A stretch of 64,000 nucleotides of DNA from Mycobacteroides sp. CBMA 271 (GCF_009729205.1 NZ_VTHB01000002.1:186001-250000); one strand, 5' to 3'; counted from the stretch's first letter, positions 1-9,143 are shown. The notes: generated by a model from the letters alone, not told the origin. Made by a program: numbers and translations.

Positions 1-255
1 CAGCCCGAATCTCAGATCAGCGGCCGCGGCAGGCTTCTCCCCTGGTTTGGCGGTCGCACCGGTGACGTCGACCAGGACGTACCCATTCTGGAAACGTAAG
101 TTGGCGACGCCGAGATTCCAGCCCAACAGGTTTTGCGTCTCGCCGATCTTGGCGGCCTGCGCACCGTAAACCAGTTGTTTCTCAGGGTCTTTCGAGCAGC
201 CCGCCAAAATCAAGACACCGGCGAGTAGCGCGGCGAGGACCCGCCGGAACGTCAC
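1..255 (-). CDS. Putative lipoprotein, N-terminal part (cut by left edge)
   Basis: The visible part is the first 85 codons of a minus-strand gene whose 3' end lies outside the window. It opens with GTG (253-255), then two Arg residues, a hydrophobic stretch and the lipobox ILAGC, so a lipid-anchored envelope protein is expected. The mature part begins SKDPEKQLVYGAQAAKIGE. The start overlaps the pyrE stop by 4 bases (GTGA), which indicates translational coupling in one operon and supports this start. No functional domain is visible in the part present. Confidence 0.7.
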   Translation of the reverse strand, partial: MTFRRVLAALLAGVLILAGCSKDPEKQLVYGAQAAKIGETQNLLGWNLGVANLRFQNGYVLVDVTGATAKPGEKPAAAADLRFGL

Positions 256-818
256 GATCCGGCCAGGCCGAGATCCGCCAGTCCCAGCACATACCGATAG
301 GGAACGCCCTCGGCCCGAATGGCTTCGGCGGCGCCGGTGTCTCGGTCGACGACGGTGGCCACCCCAATAACGTTGCCGCCGGCCTCACGGACCGCACGCA
401 CGGCCGTCAGAGCAGATCCGCCCGTCGTGCTGGTGTCCTCGACCACCAAGACCTGCTGACCGGAGACATCGAATCCCTCGATCAACCGTTGCATCCCATG
501 GGCTTTCACTCCCTTGCGCACCACAAATGCGTCAATCGGCCGCCCAGGCGCGTGCATGACCGCCGTCGCGACGGGGTCGGCGCCCAGGGTCAGTCCACCC
601 ACTCCGGCGTAGTCCCAGTCGCTCGTCAGTTCACGTACCAGCCGCCCGATAAGCGCACCGGCACGGTGATGCAGCGTCGCCCGCCGCAGGTCGACGTAGT
701 AGTCGGCCTCCTTGCCCGACGACAACGTCACCTTGCCGTGCACCACCGCAATATCGCGGACCAGGGCCGCCAACTCGTCACGGTCCTGCGCTGTCAGATC
801 AGGTTCTCCCACGGCCAC
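252..818 (-). CDS. pyrE: Orotate phosphoribosyltransferase
   Basis: Catalyses transfer of PRPP to orotate to give OMP, the fifth step of de novo pyrimidine synthesis, in the cytosol. The 188-residue protein has the normal family length. The PRPP-binding loop is clear near residues 123-135 (VLVVEDTSTTGGS), and the N-terminal part has the substrate segment SSGKEADYYVDLRR. The gene overlaps the SDR gene upstream by 20 bp and the lipoprotein downstream by 4 bp, so it sits inside a minus-strand operon. The position next to ttfA and clpB matches Rv0382c in M. tuberculosis. Confidence 0.95.
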   Translation of the reverse strand: MAVGEPDLTAQDRDELAALVRDIAVVHGKVTLSSGKEADYYVDLRRATLHHRAGALIGRLVRELTSDWDYAGVGGLTLGADPVATAVMHAPGRPIDAFVVRKGVKAHGMQRLIEGFDVSGQQVLVVEDTSTTGGSALTAVRAVREAGGNVIGVATVVDRDTGAAEAIRAEGVPYRYVLGLADLGLAGS

Positions 819-1653
819 GTCCTACCACACTATTGAATTTCCGCACCAAACCCCTTGGTACTACTCGGCTCACCGACGTCATCGCCTTGTACTGGAGGCC
901 CGGAACGCTGAGCACCTTGCCGGCTGCGATGTCCTGCAGGCAGGCGTTCACCACATCATCGACCTGCAGCCACATGAATTCCGGGATGGACCCCATCTCG
1001 ATTCCGGCTCGCTCGTGAAACTCCGTGCGGATGAACCCCGGGCACAGCACGTGCATGCCAACACCGGTGCCCTGCAAGCCATTTGCTAAGCCCTCGGTGA
1101 ACGACACCACCCAGGCCTTGGACGCCGAGTAGGTGGATCCCCGCCCCGACACCAAGCCCGCGACACTCGCCACGTTGATGACGGTGCCGCTGCCCGCTTC
1201 GATCATCACGGGAAGCGCTGCGCGGGTGAGCCCCATGACCGCGGTGACATTGACATCGAGCTGCGATTTCAGCAGTTCGGGCGCGGCGGTCCAGAACTCG
1301 CCGGCGGTGGCGAATCCCGCATTGTTGACCAACACCGACACTCCCGCAGCGATGCGCTTGGCGACCTTCGCACGATCGGCCGACTCGGCGAGGTCGGCGG
1401 GCAGCACCTCGGCATTGACGCCGAACCGGCAGGTGAGTTCGTCGGCCAGTGCGCCCAGCCGTTGCTCGTCGCGGGCCACCAGCACCACGTCATACCCCAG
1501 GGAGGCGTACTTGCGGGCGAACCCGCCGCCCAGACCCGAAGTGGGACCGGTGATGAGCGCGACCGGACGCGCAGGTGAGCCAGCCGCGGATGAGCCGCTT
1601 GCGCGAAGACCATCATCCCCAGATGAGCCGCTTGCGCGAGGACCTTCAACCAT
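799..1653 (-). CDS. Short-chain dehydrogenase/reductase (SDR)
   Basis: A classical SDR of 284 residues. The NAD(P)-binding motif TGPTSGLG lies near residue 35, NNAG near 110, the catalytic Ser in NVASVAG near 162, and the YSASK motif has Tyr175 and Lys179. An Arg in LVARDEQR after strand 2 suggests NADP(H) preference. The substrate cannot be read from sequence. The N-terminal 28 residues precede the Rossmann fold and contain an in-frame duplicated segment (RASGSS twice), so the real start may lie further in. The gene overlaps pyrE by 20 bp. Confidence 0.85.
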   Translation of the reverse strand: MVEGPRASGSSGDDGLRASGSSAAGSPARPVALITGPTSGLGGGFARKYASLGYDVVLVARDEQRLGALADELTCRFGVNAEVLPADLAESADRAKVAKRIAAGVSVLVNNAGFATAGEFWTAAPELLKSQLDVNVTAVMGLTRAALPVMIEAGSGTVINVASVAGLVSGRGSTYSASKAWVVSFTEGLANGLQGTGVGMHVLCPGFIRTEFHERAGIEMGSIPEFMWLQVDDVVNACLQDIAAGKVLSVPGLQYKAMTSVSRVVPRGLVRKFNSVVGRGRGRT

Positions 1654-1692
1654 GGTTCGTCAGCGTACCGAGGGCAGCGTGCGCGGGACCGG

Positions 1693-2436
1693 TCAGGAGT
1701 ACGGGTGGGCAGCGGGCCGCTGACCGGCAGGCGCCACGGAGGCGGGCTCCGGTTCCTTGGCGGGCCCTGACACGCCTACCGGCCGGCTGGGACGCGCCGC
1801 GGCCTGAATGGGCGACGGAGCCGATTCACCGGACGGTGGCAGCACCCGCAACAGATCGTTGAACTGGCGCACAGCCTTGAGACCCTCATCCCACTGCTCG
1901 CGACCGCTGTTGACGGGCAGCGCGGCCAGCGTCCAATGCTGTTCGTTCCACAACACCTCTGCCGTTTCGGTAGCGGTGTGGGCGAACGTGACCATGCGCC
2001 GGTCGCAGGCCCGTCGGGCGGCATCCAGATTGGTGGAATACACCATGCGTGGCCCAATGGCGCCAAGCAGCCAGATATCGGATTCGCGGGGCTCCTGCAT
2101 GACCTTGAGCCGCAGGTCCACCATGACATTCGTGCCGACCTTGCGGTGCAGCGCGATGATGGTCGCGACATCCTCCAAGTCGAAGACGTAGACGGCCTCG
2201 CCGCGAATCTGTCCGAGGACCACATTGCCGGCCGCTGCTGATCCCGCGCTCGACATCACGCCGCGGTTCCAGCGCTTGACGATCTCTTTGTCCTGCGACA
2301 TGAAATCAAAGCCGTGCGATCGCGCCCACGCCTTGCGGCGGTGTCCGCGGCCACGCCGGCGGCCTATATCCACGTACAGAAGTACGCCCGCACAGACGAA
2401 GCAGAGTGCGGACAGCGTGAACCAGAGCAGAGCCAT
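1693..2436 (-). CDS. ttfA: TtfA-like trehalose monomycolate transport accessory protein
   Basis: A 247-residue protein with one N-terminal membrane helix (about residues 2-24), a basic RRRGRGHRRK stretch, a soluble domain and a Pro/Ser-rich tail. By size, topology and position between pyrE and clpB it matches Rv0383c/MSMEG_0736, which is known as TtfA, an essential partner of the MmpL3 mycolate exporter. I chose the ATG at 2436, just before the membrane helix, over the upstream in-frame codon at 2481, which would add 15 non-hydrophobic residues. Assignment is from recalled synteny and topology. Confidence 0.75.
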   Translation of the reverse strand: MALLWFTLSALCFVCAGVLLYVDIGRRRGRGHRRKAWARSHGFDFMSQDKEIVKRWNRGVMSSAGSAAAGNVVLGQIRGEAVYVFDLEDVATIIALHRKVGTNVMVDLRLKVMQEPRESDIWLLGAIGPRMVYSTNLDAARRACDRRMVTFAHTATETAEVLWNEQHWTLAALPVNSGREQWDEGLKAVRQFNDLLRVLPPSGESAPSPIQAAARPSRPVGVSGPAKEPEPASVAPAGQRPAAHPYS

Positions 2437-2518
2437 CCGCGACAGCCTAACCGGTACCAGCCCAAGTGCTGCGCAGAGCACTCAGATCGTGACCGAGAGT
2501 TACCGGTCCGTGACAACT

Positions 2519-2574
2519 CGAGCGTGACGTCAGCGCGGGAAACAAGCACAAATTCCGCACTGACGTCACGCTCG
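2519..2574 (-). terminator. Long inverted repeat downstream of clpB
   Basis: Arms 2519-2538 and 2555-2574 are inverted copies of 20 bp with one mismatch (cgagcgtgacgtcagcgcgg against its partner), separated by a 16-base loop. The hairpin starts 8 bases after the clpB stop and precedes ttfA. There is no T run, so it is a strong stem rather than a classical intrinsic terminator. It may end clpB transcription or stabilise its 3' end. Confidence 0.55.
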
Positions 2575-2581
2575 GCGCGAA

Positions 2582-5128
2582 TCAGCCCAGGATGAGCGAG
2601 TCGCCGTCGGCGCTCACGTTCACCGGAACGACATCGCCATCGTGCACATCACCAGCCAGCAGCTGTCTGGCCAGCTGGTCACCGATGGACTTCTGGACCA
2701 AGCGGCGCAGCGGACGGGCTCCGTAGATCGGGTCGAACCCGCGCTGGGCCAGCCACTTCTTGGCTGGCTCGGATACCTCGAGGGAGAGCCGACGCTGCGC
2801 CAGCCGCTTCTGCAGCTGTCCTAGCTGGATGTCAACGATATGCACCAACTCCTCGGGGTTGAGCCCCTCGAAGATAAGCACGTCGTCGAGCCGGTTGATG
2901 AACTCCGGCTTGAACTTGGCGCGCACCGCCGCCATCACCTGCTCCTCGGAGCCGCCGGCCCCCAGGTTGGAGGTGAGGATCAAGATGGTGTTCCGGAAGT
3001 CCACCGTGCGGCCCTGGCCGTCAGTGAGCCGTCCCTCGTCGAGCACCTGCAGCAGCACGTCGAACACGTCCGGGTGCGCCTTTTCGACCTCGTCGAACAG
3101 CACCACGGTGTACGGGCGACGTCGCACCGCTTCGGTCAGCTGGCCGCCTTGGTCGTATCCGACGTATCCCGGAGGAGCGCCGACAAGCCTTGCGACCGAA
3201 TGTTTTTCGCCGTACTCGGACATGTCGATACGCACCATGGCGTGCTCGTCGTCGAACAAGAATTCCGCAAGCGCCTTGGCCAGCTCGGTCTTGCCGACAC
3301 CGGTGGGTCCCAGGAACAGGAACGAACCGGTGGGCCGGTTCGGGTCGGCGACACCGGCCCGGGTGCGACGCACCGCATCCGATACAGCCTCGACGGCCTT
3401 CGTCTGGCCCACGACCCGCGCGCCCAACACGTCTTCCATCCGCAGCAGCTTGGCTGTCTCGCCCTCCATGAGCCGCCCAGTCGGGATGCCGGTCCAGGCC
3501 GACACCACATCCGCCACGTCGTCGGGTCCGACCTCTTCCTTGAGCATGACGCTCTCGCGCGCCTGCGCACCCGGAAGTGAGGCCTCCAATTGCTTCTCCA
3601 GATCGGGAATCCGCCCGTAGCGCAGCTCCGCGGCCTTACCCAGATCGCCGTCCCGCTCGGCGCGATCGGATTCACCCTTGAGGGTTTCCAACTGCTCCTT
3701 GAGATCCCGGACTACGTCGATGGCGTTCTTCTCGTTCTGCCACCGCGCGGTGAGCTCGCTGAGCCGCTCCTTCTTATCGGCCAGTTCCTCGCGCAGCTTC
3801 GCCAGTCGCTGCTTTGACGCCTCATCGTTTTCCTTGGTGAGGGCCATTTCTTCGATCTCGAGACGACGAACGACGCGCTCGACCTCGTCGATTTCCACGG
3901 GGCGTGAGTCGATTTCCATGCGCAGGCGCGAGGCGGCCTCGTCGACCAGGTCGATGGCCTTATCCGGCAGGAAACGCGAGGTGATGTACCGATCGGACAG
4001 CGTCGCGGCGGCCACCAGGGCGGAGTCGGTGATCCGCACCCCATGGTGGATCTCGTAGCGCTCCTTGATGCCACGCAGGATGCCGACGGTGTCCTCCACC
4101 GATGGCTCGCCCACCAGCACCTGCTGGAAGCGACGCTCCAACGCGGCGTCCTTCTCGATGTACTTGCGGTACTCGTCGAGGGTCGTGGCGCCGACCAGAC
4201 GCAGCTCGCCACGCGCCAGCATCGGCTTGATCATGTTGCCGGCGTCCATCGCCGATTCACCGGTCGCACCCGCACCCACGATGGTGTGCAGCTCGTCGAT
4301 GAACGTAATCAGCTGTCCCGCAGAGTTTTTGATCTCATCCAGGACAGCCTTAAGCCGCTCCTCGAACTCACCGCGGTACTTGGCACCGGCCACCATCGAG
4401 CCGAGGTCCAGCGAGACCACTGTCTTGCCGCGCAGGCTCTCGGGCACGTCACCGGCAATGATGCGCTGCGCAAGGCCCTCGACGATGGCAGTTTTGCCGA
4501 CACCGGGCTCGCCGATCAGCACCGGATTGTTCTTGGTGCGACGGCTCAGTACCTGCACGACGCGGCGGATTTCGGTATCGCGACCGATGACCGGGTCGAG
4601 CTTGCCCTCGCGGGCAAGGGCGGTCAGGTCAGTGGAGTACTTCTCCAGCGCCTGGAACGTCGCCTCGGGCTCGGCGCTGGTCACCCGGCCGCTGCCGCGC
4701 ACCTGGACGAATGCATCGCGCAGCGCCTCCGCGGTGGCTCCATGGTTGACGAGCAGCTTGGCGATATCCGATTCACCGGTGGCCAGGCCGACAAGCAGGT
4801 GCTCGGTGGACACGTAATCGTCATTGAGCTCGTTGGCGAGCTGCTGCGCCGTGGTGATCGCGGCGATAGAGTCGCGCGACAGCTGCGGGTTGGCACTGGC
4901 GTTGCTGACCTGCGGTAGCCGGTCGGCGATGGCCTGCGCCTCGCCACGCACGGTCGCGGGATCCACACCCACCGCCTGAAGCAACGGCGCAGCGATGCCG
5001 TCGGTTTGGCTCAGCAGCGCCACCAACAGGTGGGCGGGGCGGATTTCGGGGTTGCCTGCTGCGGTCGCCGCCTGAAGAGCAGCGGTCAGCGCGGCCTGGG
5101 TTTTCGTGGTCGGATTGAACGAGTCCAC
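2582..5128 (-). CDS. clpB: ClpB disaggregase (AAA+ chaperone)
   Basis: Cytosolic hexameric ATPase that works with DnaK/DnaJ/GrpE to dissolve protein aggregates. At 848 residues it is full length: Clp N-domain (1-145), first AAA+ module with Walker A GEPGVGKT (205-212), coiled-coil middle domain (about 400-530), second AAA+ module with GPTGVGKT (near 605), and C-terminal small domain. It starts with GTG preceded by GGAGG (around 5134). The upstream region carries a HAIR operator overlapping a SigH-type promoter, so heat-shock control by HspR is expected. Confidence 0.98.
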   Translation of the reverse strand: MDSFNPTTKTQAALTAALQAATAAGNPEIRPAHLLVALLSQTDGIAAPLLQAVGVDPATVRGEAQAIADRLPQVSNASANPQLSRDSIAAITTAQQLANELNDDYVSTEHLLVGLATGESDIAKLLVNHGATAEALRDAFVQVRGSGRVTSAEPEATFQALEKYSTDLTALAREGKLDPVIGRDTEIRRVVQVLSRRTKNNPVLIGEPGVGKTAIVEGLAQRIIAGDVPESLRGKTVVSLDLGSMVAGAKYRGEFEERLKAVLDEIKNSAGQLITFIDELHTIVGAGATGESAMDAGNMIKPMLARGELRLVGATTLDEYRKYIEKDAALERRFQQVLVGEPSVEDTVGILRGIKERYEIHHGVRITDSALVAAATLSDRYITSRFLPDKAIDLVDEAASRLRMEIDSRPVEIDEVERVVRRLEIEEMALTKENDEASKQRLAKLREELADKKERLSELTARWQNEKNAIDVVRDLKEQLETLKGESDRAERDGDLGKAAELRYGRIPDLEKQLEASLPGAQARESVMLKEEVGPDDVADVVSAWTGIPTGRLMEGETAKLLRMEDVLGARVVGQTKAVEAVSDAVRRTRAGVADPNRPTGSFLFLGPTGVGKTELAKALAEFLFDDEHAMVRIDMSEYGEKHSVARLVGAPPGYVGYDQGGQLTEAVRRRPYTVVLFDEVEKAHPDVFDVLLQVLDEGRLTDGQGRTVDFRNTILILTSNLGAGGSEEQVMAAVRAKFKPEFINRLDDVLIFEGLNPEELVHIVDIQLGQLQKRLAQRRLSLEVSEPAKKWLAQRGFDPIYGARPLRRLVQKSIGDQLARQLLAGDVHDGDVVPVNVSADGDSLILG

Positions 5129-5169
5129 AACACCTCCGTGGGTTGAGAGAAAAGTTGGTCACTAGTTCT

Positions 5170-5202
5170 AACGTCAGGAATCTTGAGTCTGTTCCGCTCA
5201 AC
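5170..5202 (-). promoter_or_regulatory. clpB promoter: HAIR operator overlapping SigH/SigE-like promoter
   Basis: A HAIR-type inverted repeat CTTGAGT-N7-GCTCAAC lies at 5182-5202 (consensus CTTGAGT-N7-ACTCAAG, the HspR site). On the minus strand GGAAC (5195-5191) and CGTT (5173-5170) are 17 bases apart, as in SigH/SigE promoters. The HAIR covers the -35 element, so HspR binding would block the stress sigma factor. Confidence 0.75.
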
Positions 5203-5285
5203 TTTGACGAATTTGACCGACTCCGTCACGGGACCAATCATTCCCGATCGACCGAGCGCTCGGGGCCGAAGCGGGAGAGCGCGAC

Positions 5286-6200
5286 TCAATTGCGGGGGCC
5301 GCGCCCCTCAAGCAACTCACCGATCCGAGAAAACACCGGAACGGCCCCTCCGTGCAGAACCGCACGGAGCTGACGATTGAGCTGCGAACGGGGATCGAAT
5401 CCGCTGAGGGTGAACCACAGTTGCGTTCCGCCATCTTTGGGGCGGAACCGCCACGTGTTGTGCAACACCGTGCGCCCCTCCATGATTGGGATTTCGAAGG
5501 TGCACACTATGAGCTCGGGCTCACGTACCTCCAGGAATTCCATCTCGACCTTGCCGGTGAATCCGACGATCGGTATCGGATAGGTGCTGATGGTCAATCG
5601 ACGACCGGTTTCCACAGAGTGCAGGTCATGTTCGTTCACCACCTCACCGACGAATTCCTTCGAGGTGACAACGCGCCAAACATGTTCGCGCGGGTGCGGA
5701 TAGAACTCCCCGAGAGTGAACGATGCCGCGTCCTCTGCAGGAGGTTCTTCGGCGGCGGATGACTCCAATACCTCGGAGATCCGAAACGTCACCATGTTCC
5801 AAATGTCCCGAACTAAGTCGCGTAGCCGCTCATGGGAAGGCCTGGCCGCATCGAAACCGTTGTGCACCACCAGTAATCGCGTACCGCCCGATTCAGGATG
5901 CAGTGTCCACGTGACAAGGAGGTCCCACGCCTTCTCGGGCGTGGTGAACCGGTACGCCATACGTTCGTTGGGCACCAACTCGATGAACTCGCATTCACCG
6001 CTACCCGCGAAGCCCACCTCCGGCAGCGGAAAGGTCGCGAGCGTGAACTTCGTGCCGGCCTTGAAGGACTTCGCGTCCTCCCCCGCAGTCCAGTCCGAGA
6101 CCAAGGTGGCGGACGTTATTGCCTGCCACACCTGCCCGGCCGAATAAGGGTAGAACTGCCCAACCGTTACCGACGTCACGTCATCTTGCGGCACTGTCAT
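5286..6200 (-). CDS. Tandem two-domain SRPBCC (START/AHSA1-like) protein
   Basis: A protein of about 304 residues with two SRPBCC lipid/small-ligand binding folds in tandem. Each begins with a similar strand (VTVGQFYPYSAGQVWQAI and FTLGEFYPHPREHVWRVV) and has a TYPIP/TFPLP strand and a GGT turn. Function is unknown; such proteins bind hydrophobic ligands. I chose ATG at 6200; an in-frame GTG at 6224 would add eight residues. It is the last of three adjacent SRPBCC genes on this strand, 39 bp from its neighbour, downstream of a TetR gene. Confidence 0.75.
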   Translation of the reverse strand: MTVPQDDVTSVTVGQFYPYSAGQVWQAITSATLVSDWTAGEDAKSFKAGTKFTLATFPLPEVGFAGSGECEFIELVPNERMAYRFTTPEKAWDLLVTWTLHPESGGTRLLVVHNGFDAARPSHERLRDLVRDIWNMVTFRISEVLESSAAEEPPAEDAASFTLGEFYPHPREHVWRVVTSKEFVGEVVNEHDLHSVETGRRLTISTYPIPIVGFTGKVEMEFLEVREPELIVCTFEIPIMEGRTVLHNTWRFRPKDGGTQLWFTLSGFDPRSQLNRQLRAVLHGGAVPVFSRIGELLEGRGPRN

Positions 6201-6239
6201 ACCCCCGGAGTACCGCAGTTCCACGACGAGCGTCGGCGA

Positions 6240-6782
6240 TCACGCGGATACGTCGGTGGCCAAACGTTGCGGCAAGAGATCGGCATGGGCGGGCCCACTA
6301 TCAATGCATCGCCCGAGTCTGCCCATCGTGCCCGGCCACCCCCGCTCCGAAATCGTTCGATACACCCGCGAGTCGAGATCACTGGGATCAAACCCGACGT
6401 GCCGCAGTGTCACCATGGTGCCGCCAGGAACTTCGTGCAGCGTCCAGGTCACCGTCCACACCGTCTGATTCGACGACTTCATATCCCACCAACGGATCGA
6501 CAGCACCCTGTTCGGAGTTGCCGCGAGCACCTCGCACGAGAGCGCACCTGAGAAGTTGGCCATCGGCAGGGGAAAGGCCTTGAAGCGGAATCGGGTTCCC
6601 ACCTGCGGCCGAAATCCGACCGGGTCCATTAGCCATTCCTCCATGGCGTCCGGACACGCCATCACGCTCCACACCCGCTCGGGCGAATGCGGATAGAACT
6701 GGTCGAACATGATGGCGGTGATGTCGTTCGCGTCGTCGAGCACGGCATTCTCCAGATTCGTGGGGTTATCTTCATACCGCAC
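6240..6782 (-). CDS. SRPBCC-family protein
   Basis: A 180-residue single-domain SRPBCC protein. It has the same opening as its neighbours (FDQFYPHSPERVWSVM), then GFRPQVGTRFRFKAFPLP and a WTLHEVPGGTMVTL strand-turn-strand. It starts with GTG at 6782. The nearest relative is the gene upstream (shared GFRP-VGTR, LHEVP-GTMVTL), so the pair arose by tandem duplication. No enzymatic residues can be assigned. Probably co-transcribed with the flanking SRPBCC genes (44- and 39-bp gaps). Confidence 0.7.
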   Translation of the reverse strand: MRYEDNPTNLENAVLDDANDITAIMFDQFYPHSPERVWSVMACPDAMEEWLMDPVGFRPQVGTRFRFKAFPLPMANFSGALSCEVLAATPNRVLSIRWWDMKSSNQTVWTVTWTLHEVPGGTMVTLRHVGFDPSDLDSRVYRTISERGWPGTMGRLGRCIDSGPAHADLLPQRLATDVSA

Positions 6783-6826
6783 AAATCTGGGTTACCGCCG
6801 TGTTCGGATCTGTTAACCAAGCAAAC

Positions 6827-7321
6827 TCATCCGAATGAGCGCTCGATGTCGCCCTCATCAGCGGGGACAGTCGCTGCCCGATCAATCAACCGTCCGAGCT
6901 GTGCCATCGCAGTCGGCCAGAACCGCGCCGACAGGTCAGCCATCCGCCGCAGTGCAGGATCATCGCTGCTAAAGGCAGGCCGGCTCAGCGTCACCATCGT
7001 GCCGTTCGGCACCTCGTGCAGATTCCACATGGTTCGCCAAGCGATGGGGACGGGCGACTTCCTATCCCACCAAGCGATGGCCAGCACCTCATTCCGCGTA
7101 GCCGCTAGCACCTCGCAGGCGATATCTCCCGAATAATTGGCAATCGGCACCGGAAAATCGACGAGCCGATATCGCGTACCCACCACCGGACGGAAACCGA
7201 CCTGTTCGACGAACCAGTCGCCCATGACGTCGGGGTCGACCAGCACACCCCACACGCGTGCGGGAGGATGCGGATAGTAGAAATCGGCGACGACATCCGT
7301 CGGATCATGCAGATCGTCCAA
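6827..7321 (-). CDS. SRPBCC-family protein
   Basis: A 164-residue SRPBCC protein paralogous to the next gene: VADFYYPHPPARVWGVLVDP, GFRPVVGTRYRLVDFPVPIA and LHEVPNGTMVTL are shared features. The only start keeping the full first strand is TTG at 7321, so the start is less certain than for its neighbours. It is the first SRPBCC gene after the tetR gene (70-bp gap, same strand), which suggests regulation by that repressor. Confidence 0.68.
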   Translation of the reverse strand: MDDLHDPTDVVADFYYPHPPARVWGVLVDPDVMGDWFVEQVGFRPVVGTRYRLVDFPVPIANYSGDIACEVLAATRNEVLAIAWWDRKSPVPIAWRTMWNLHEVPNGTMVTLSRPAFSSDDPALRRMADLSARFWPTAMAQLGRLIDRAATVPADEGDIERSFG

Positions 7322-7391
7322 GGCACATACCCCTCGTCGGTGGTGCCACCTTTCTACTCCGCGAAGCTGGCGATGGCCGCGCCTAAGACCG

Positions 7392-8015
7392 TTAGCTAGG
7401 CAAACCTAGTTCGGAAGCGTCGGCCGTGAGGTACCGATCGACGGTCGGAGCCAGCGCGGCGACCATTTGTTCCCTAGTGAGCGCGACCAGCGGATCGATC
7501 TTGAGTGCGTAGCGCAGCAGCGCGGTCCCGACCATCGACGTGGCAGCAAGGGCGAACCGAGTCTGCACCTCGGGACCTCCACCCAGTTCCTCACTCACCG
7601 CCGCCAATACGTAATTCAGCATGAACTCGCGGAACGCGCGGTGTGCATCGTCATTGGTAGTCGCCGATTGCAGGATCGCGAGCATGGTGTCGACGGTGCC
7701 CGCCTGTTCCCACATCGACAGGTACGCGTTGACAAACCGCTCACCCACCGTGCCCTCGCCATTGCGTATGGCGAGCACCAGTTCACTGGGGTCGATCATC
7801 AACCGGATCGACTGACGGAACAGCTCATCCTTCGATCCGAACAGGTACACCACCATTGACGGATCGATGCCGGCCTCGCGGGCGACACCCCGCATGGTCG
7901 TCCTTTCGTACCCACGCTCGGCGAATGAGCGCTTCGCCACGTCGAGCACGTGTTCCCGCGACACCGCCTCCCCGCGACGCCTGCCCCGACGAGCGGTATT
8001 CGTGCTGGCTGCCAT
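7392..8015 (-). CDS. TetR-family transcriptional regulator
   Basis: A 207-residue TetR repressor: the N-terminal DNA-binding domain has the typical form (SREHVLDVAKRSFAERGYER, TTMRGVAREAGIDPSMVVYLF), followed by a helical ligand domain. It diverges from the membrane-protein gene at 8100 and precedes three SRPBCC genes on its own strand. An interrupted 22-bp palindrome in the 84-bp divergent region is a likely operator. The ligand is unknown. Confidence 0.88.
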   Translation of the reverse strand: MAASTNTARRGRRRGEAVSREHVLDVAKRSFAERGYERTTMRGVAREAGIDPSMVVYLFGSKDELFRQSIRLMIDPSELVLAIRNGEGTVGERFVNAYLSMWEQAGTVDTMLAILQSATTNDDAHRAFREFMLNYVLAAVSEELGGGPEVQTRFALAATSMVGTALLRYALKIDPLVALTREQMVAALAPTVDRYLTADASELGLPS

Positions 8016-8029
8016 GCTTCACCGTACCA

Positions 8030-8051
8030 ATTTTCCACAAGTGTTGAAAAT
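8030..8051. promoter_or_regulatory. Candidate TetR operator between divergent genes
   Basis: attttc-cacaagtgtt-gaaaat is an interrupted palindrome: the outer 6-base arms are exact and an inner ACA/TGT pair also matches. It sits 15 bases from the tetR start and 49 bases from the divergent membrane-protein start, typical for an autoregulated TetR gene. Confidence 0.45.
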
Positions 8052-8099
8052 ATCGCCCACCGGATCTACTCTCATCTCATTAATTCAACGCTTAGTGAA

Positions 8100-9143
8100 A
8101 TGGAGGCCGCCGTGACCGGCCAACACGAACACCGACCAGGTACTGCCCATCAGGTACCGGACTGGGCCCGGGCCATTGGAGTGGCAGCGCTTCTCACCGT
8201 CGCGCTCGGGGTCATATTCATCGCCTTCGCATGGCCGTCGGCGCATTCAGCCCCACGAGATGTGCCGATCGGCATTACCGGCCCCGCAGCCCAGGTCGCC
8301 GTGGTCACCGAACGGCTGGACCGGGCATCCCCCGGCGCATTCGCCCTCACCCACTACCCGAGTCAGGCCAAGCTGGAGGAGGCCGCCAAGGGCCGGGTCA
8401 TCTACGGCGGCTTTGTCCTTTCGCCACCGGCGCCGAGCGTCGTTATCGCCACCGGTGGCAGTCCGGCCGTCGCACAAACTCTTTCGGGAATCGGACAGCA
8501 GCTCGGCAAGCAGACCGGATTGAACGTATCTGTCAAAGACCTCGCACCGCTTCCGTCCACGGATCCGCGCGGCGTGGGCCTGGCCGCGGCGGCACTCCCA
8601 ATGACACTCGGCGGACTACTACCTGCGGCTGCCCTGACCCTACTGTTTCCGGGCCGAACCTGGCTGAAAGCACTTACCGCTACCGGATTTTCGTTCCTCG
8701 GGGCGCTCACCATCACCGCCATCCTGGATTGGCTGGGCGCGACCACCGAGAACTTCTGGGGCGTTACGGCGGGGCTGACGCTCGGGATGATGGCGATATC
8801 GTTCAGCATCACCGGCCTCGGGGCGATGCTGGGTTTCCCCGGAATCGGGTTGGGTGCCGCAGTGGCGATACTGGTCGGAAACCCACTCTCGGGGTTGACC
8901 TCAGCTCCGGAGTTTTTACCCAAAGGCCTTGGCCTGCTTGGCCAATTCCTGCCGCCCGGCGCCAACGGCACGCTGTTGCGGTCGATGGCCTACTTCGACG
9001 GAGCCGGTTCGGCCGGGGTGATCCTGATCCTGTGCTGTTGGGTGGGTTTCGGTGCGGCGATGCTGGCGCTCGACGGGGTCAGGCAGCGCGCGGCCCTGCG
9101 GAGTGGGGCGGCGGAACGCGACCCGGTTGGAGCGAACGCGTAG
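8100..9143 (+). CDS. Multi-pass membrane protein, ABC-2/YhgE-like
   Basis: A 347-residue membrane protein. One N-terminal helix (about residues 19-40) is followed by an outside domain of about 120 residues and then five or so helices with a cluster of Gly-rich segments, as in ABC-2 type permease or YhgE/Pip-like exporters that lack an encoded ATPase nearby. I chose ATG at 8100 because the 50 residues upstream of it read through the tetR start and its operator. A GTG at 8112 is an alternative. It is probably the target of the divergent TetR regulator. Confidence 0.7.
   Translation: MEAAVTGQHEHRPGTAHQVPDWARAIGVAALLTVALGVIFIAFAWPSAHSAPRDVPIGITGPAAQVAVVTERLDRASPGAFALTHYPSQAKLEEAAKGRVIYGGFVLSPPAPSVVIATGGSPAVAQTLSGIGQQLGKQTGLNVSVKDLAPLPSTDPRGVGLAAAALPMTLGGLLPAAALTLLFPGRTWLKALTATGFSFLGALTITAILDWLGATTENFWGVTAGLTLGMMAISFSITGLGAMLGFPGIGLGAAVAILVGNPLSGLTSAPEFLPKGLGLLGQFLPPGANGTLLRSMAYFDGAGSAGVILILCCWVGFGAAMLALDGVRQRAALRSGAAERDPVGANA

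Noticed and set aside
4043..4918. 291-codon plus-strand open frame opposite clpB
   Set aside because: It is antisense to a certain, conserved gene, in a GC-rich codon-mirrored frame, and shows no domain.
7950..8099. 50-residue N-terminal extension of the membrane protein at 8100
   Set aside because: It overlaps the tetR start and operator region and has no hydrophobic or conserved features.
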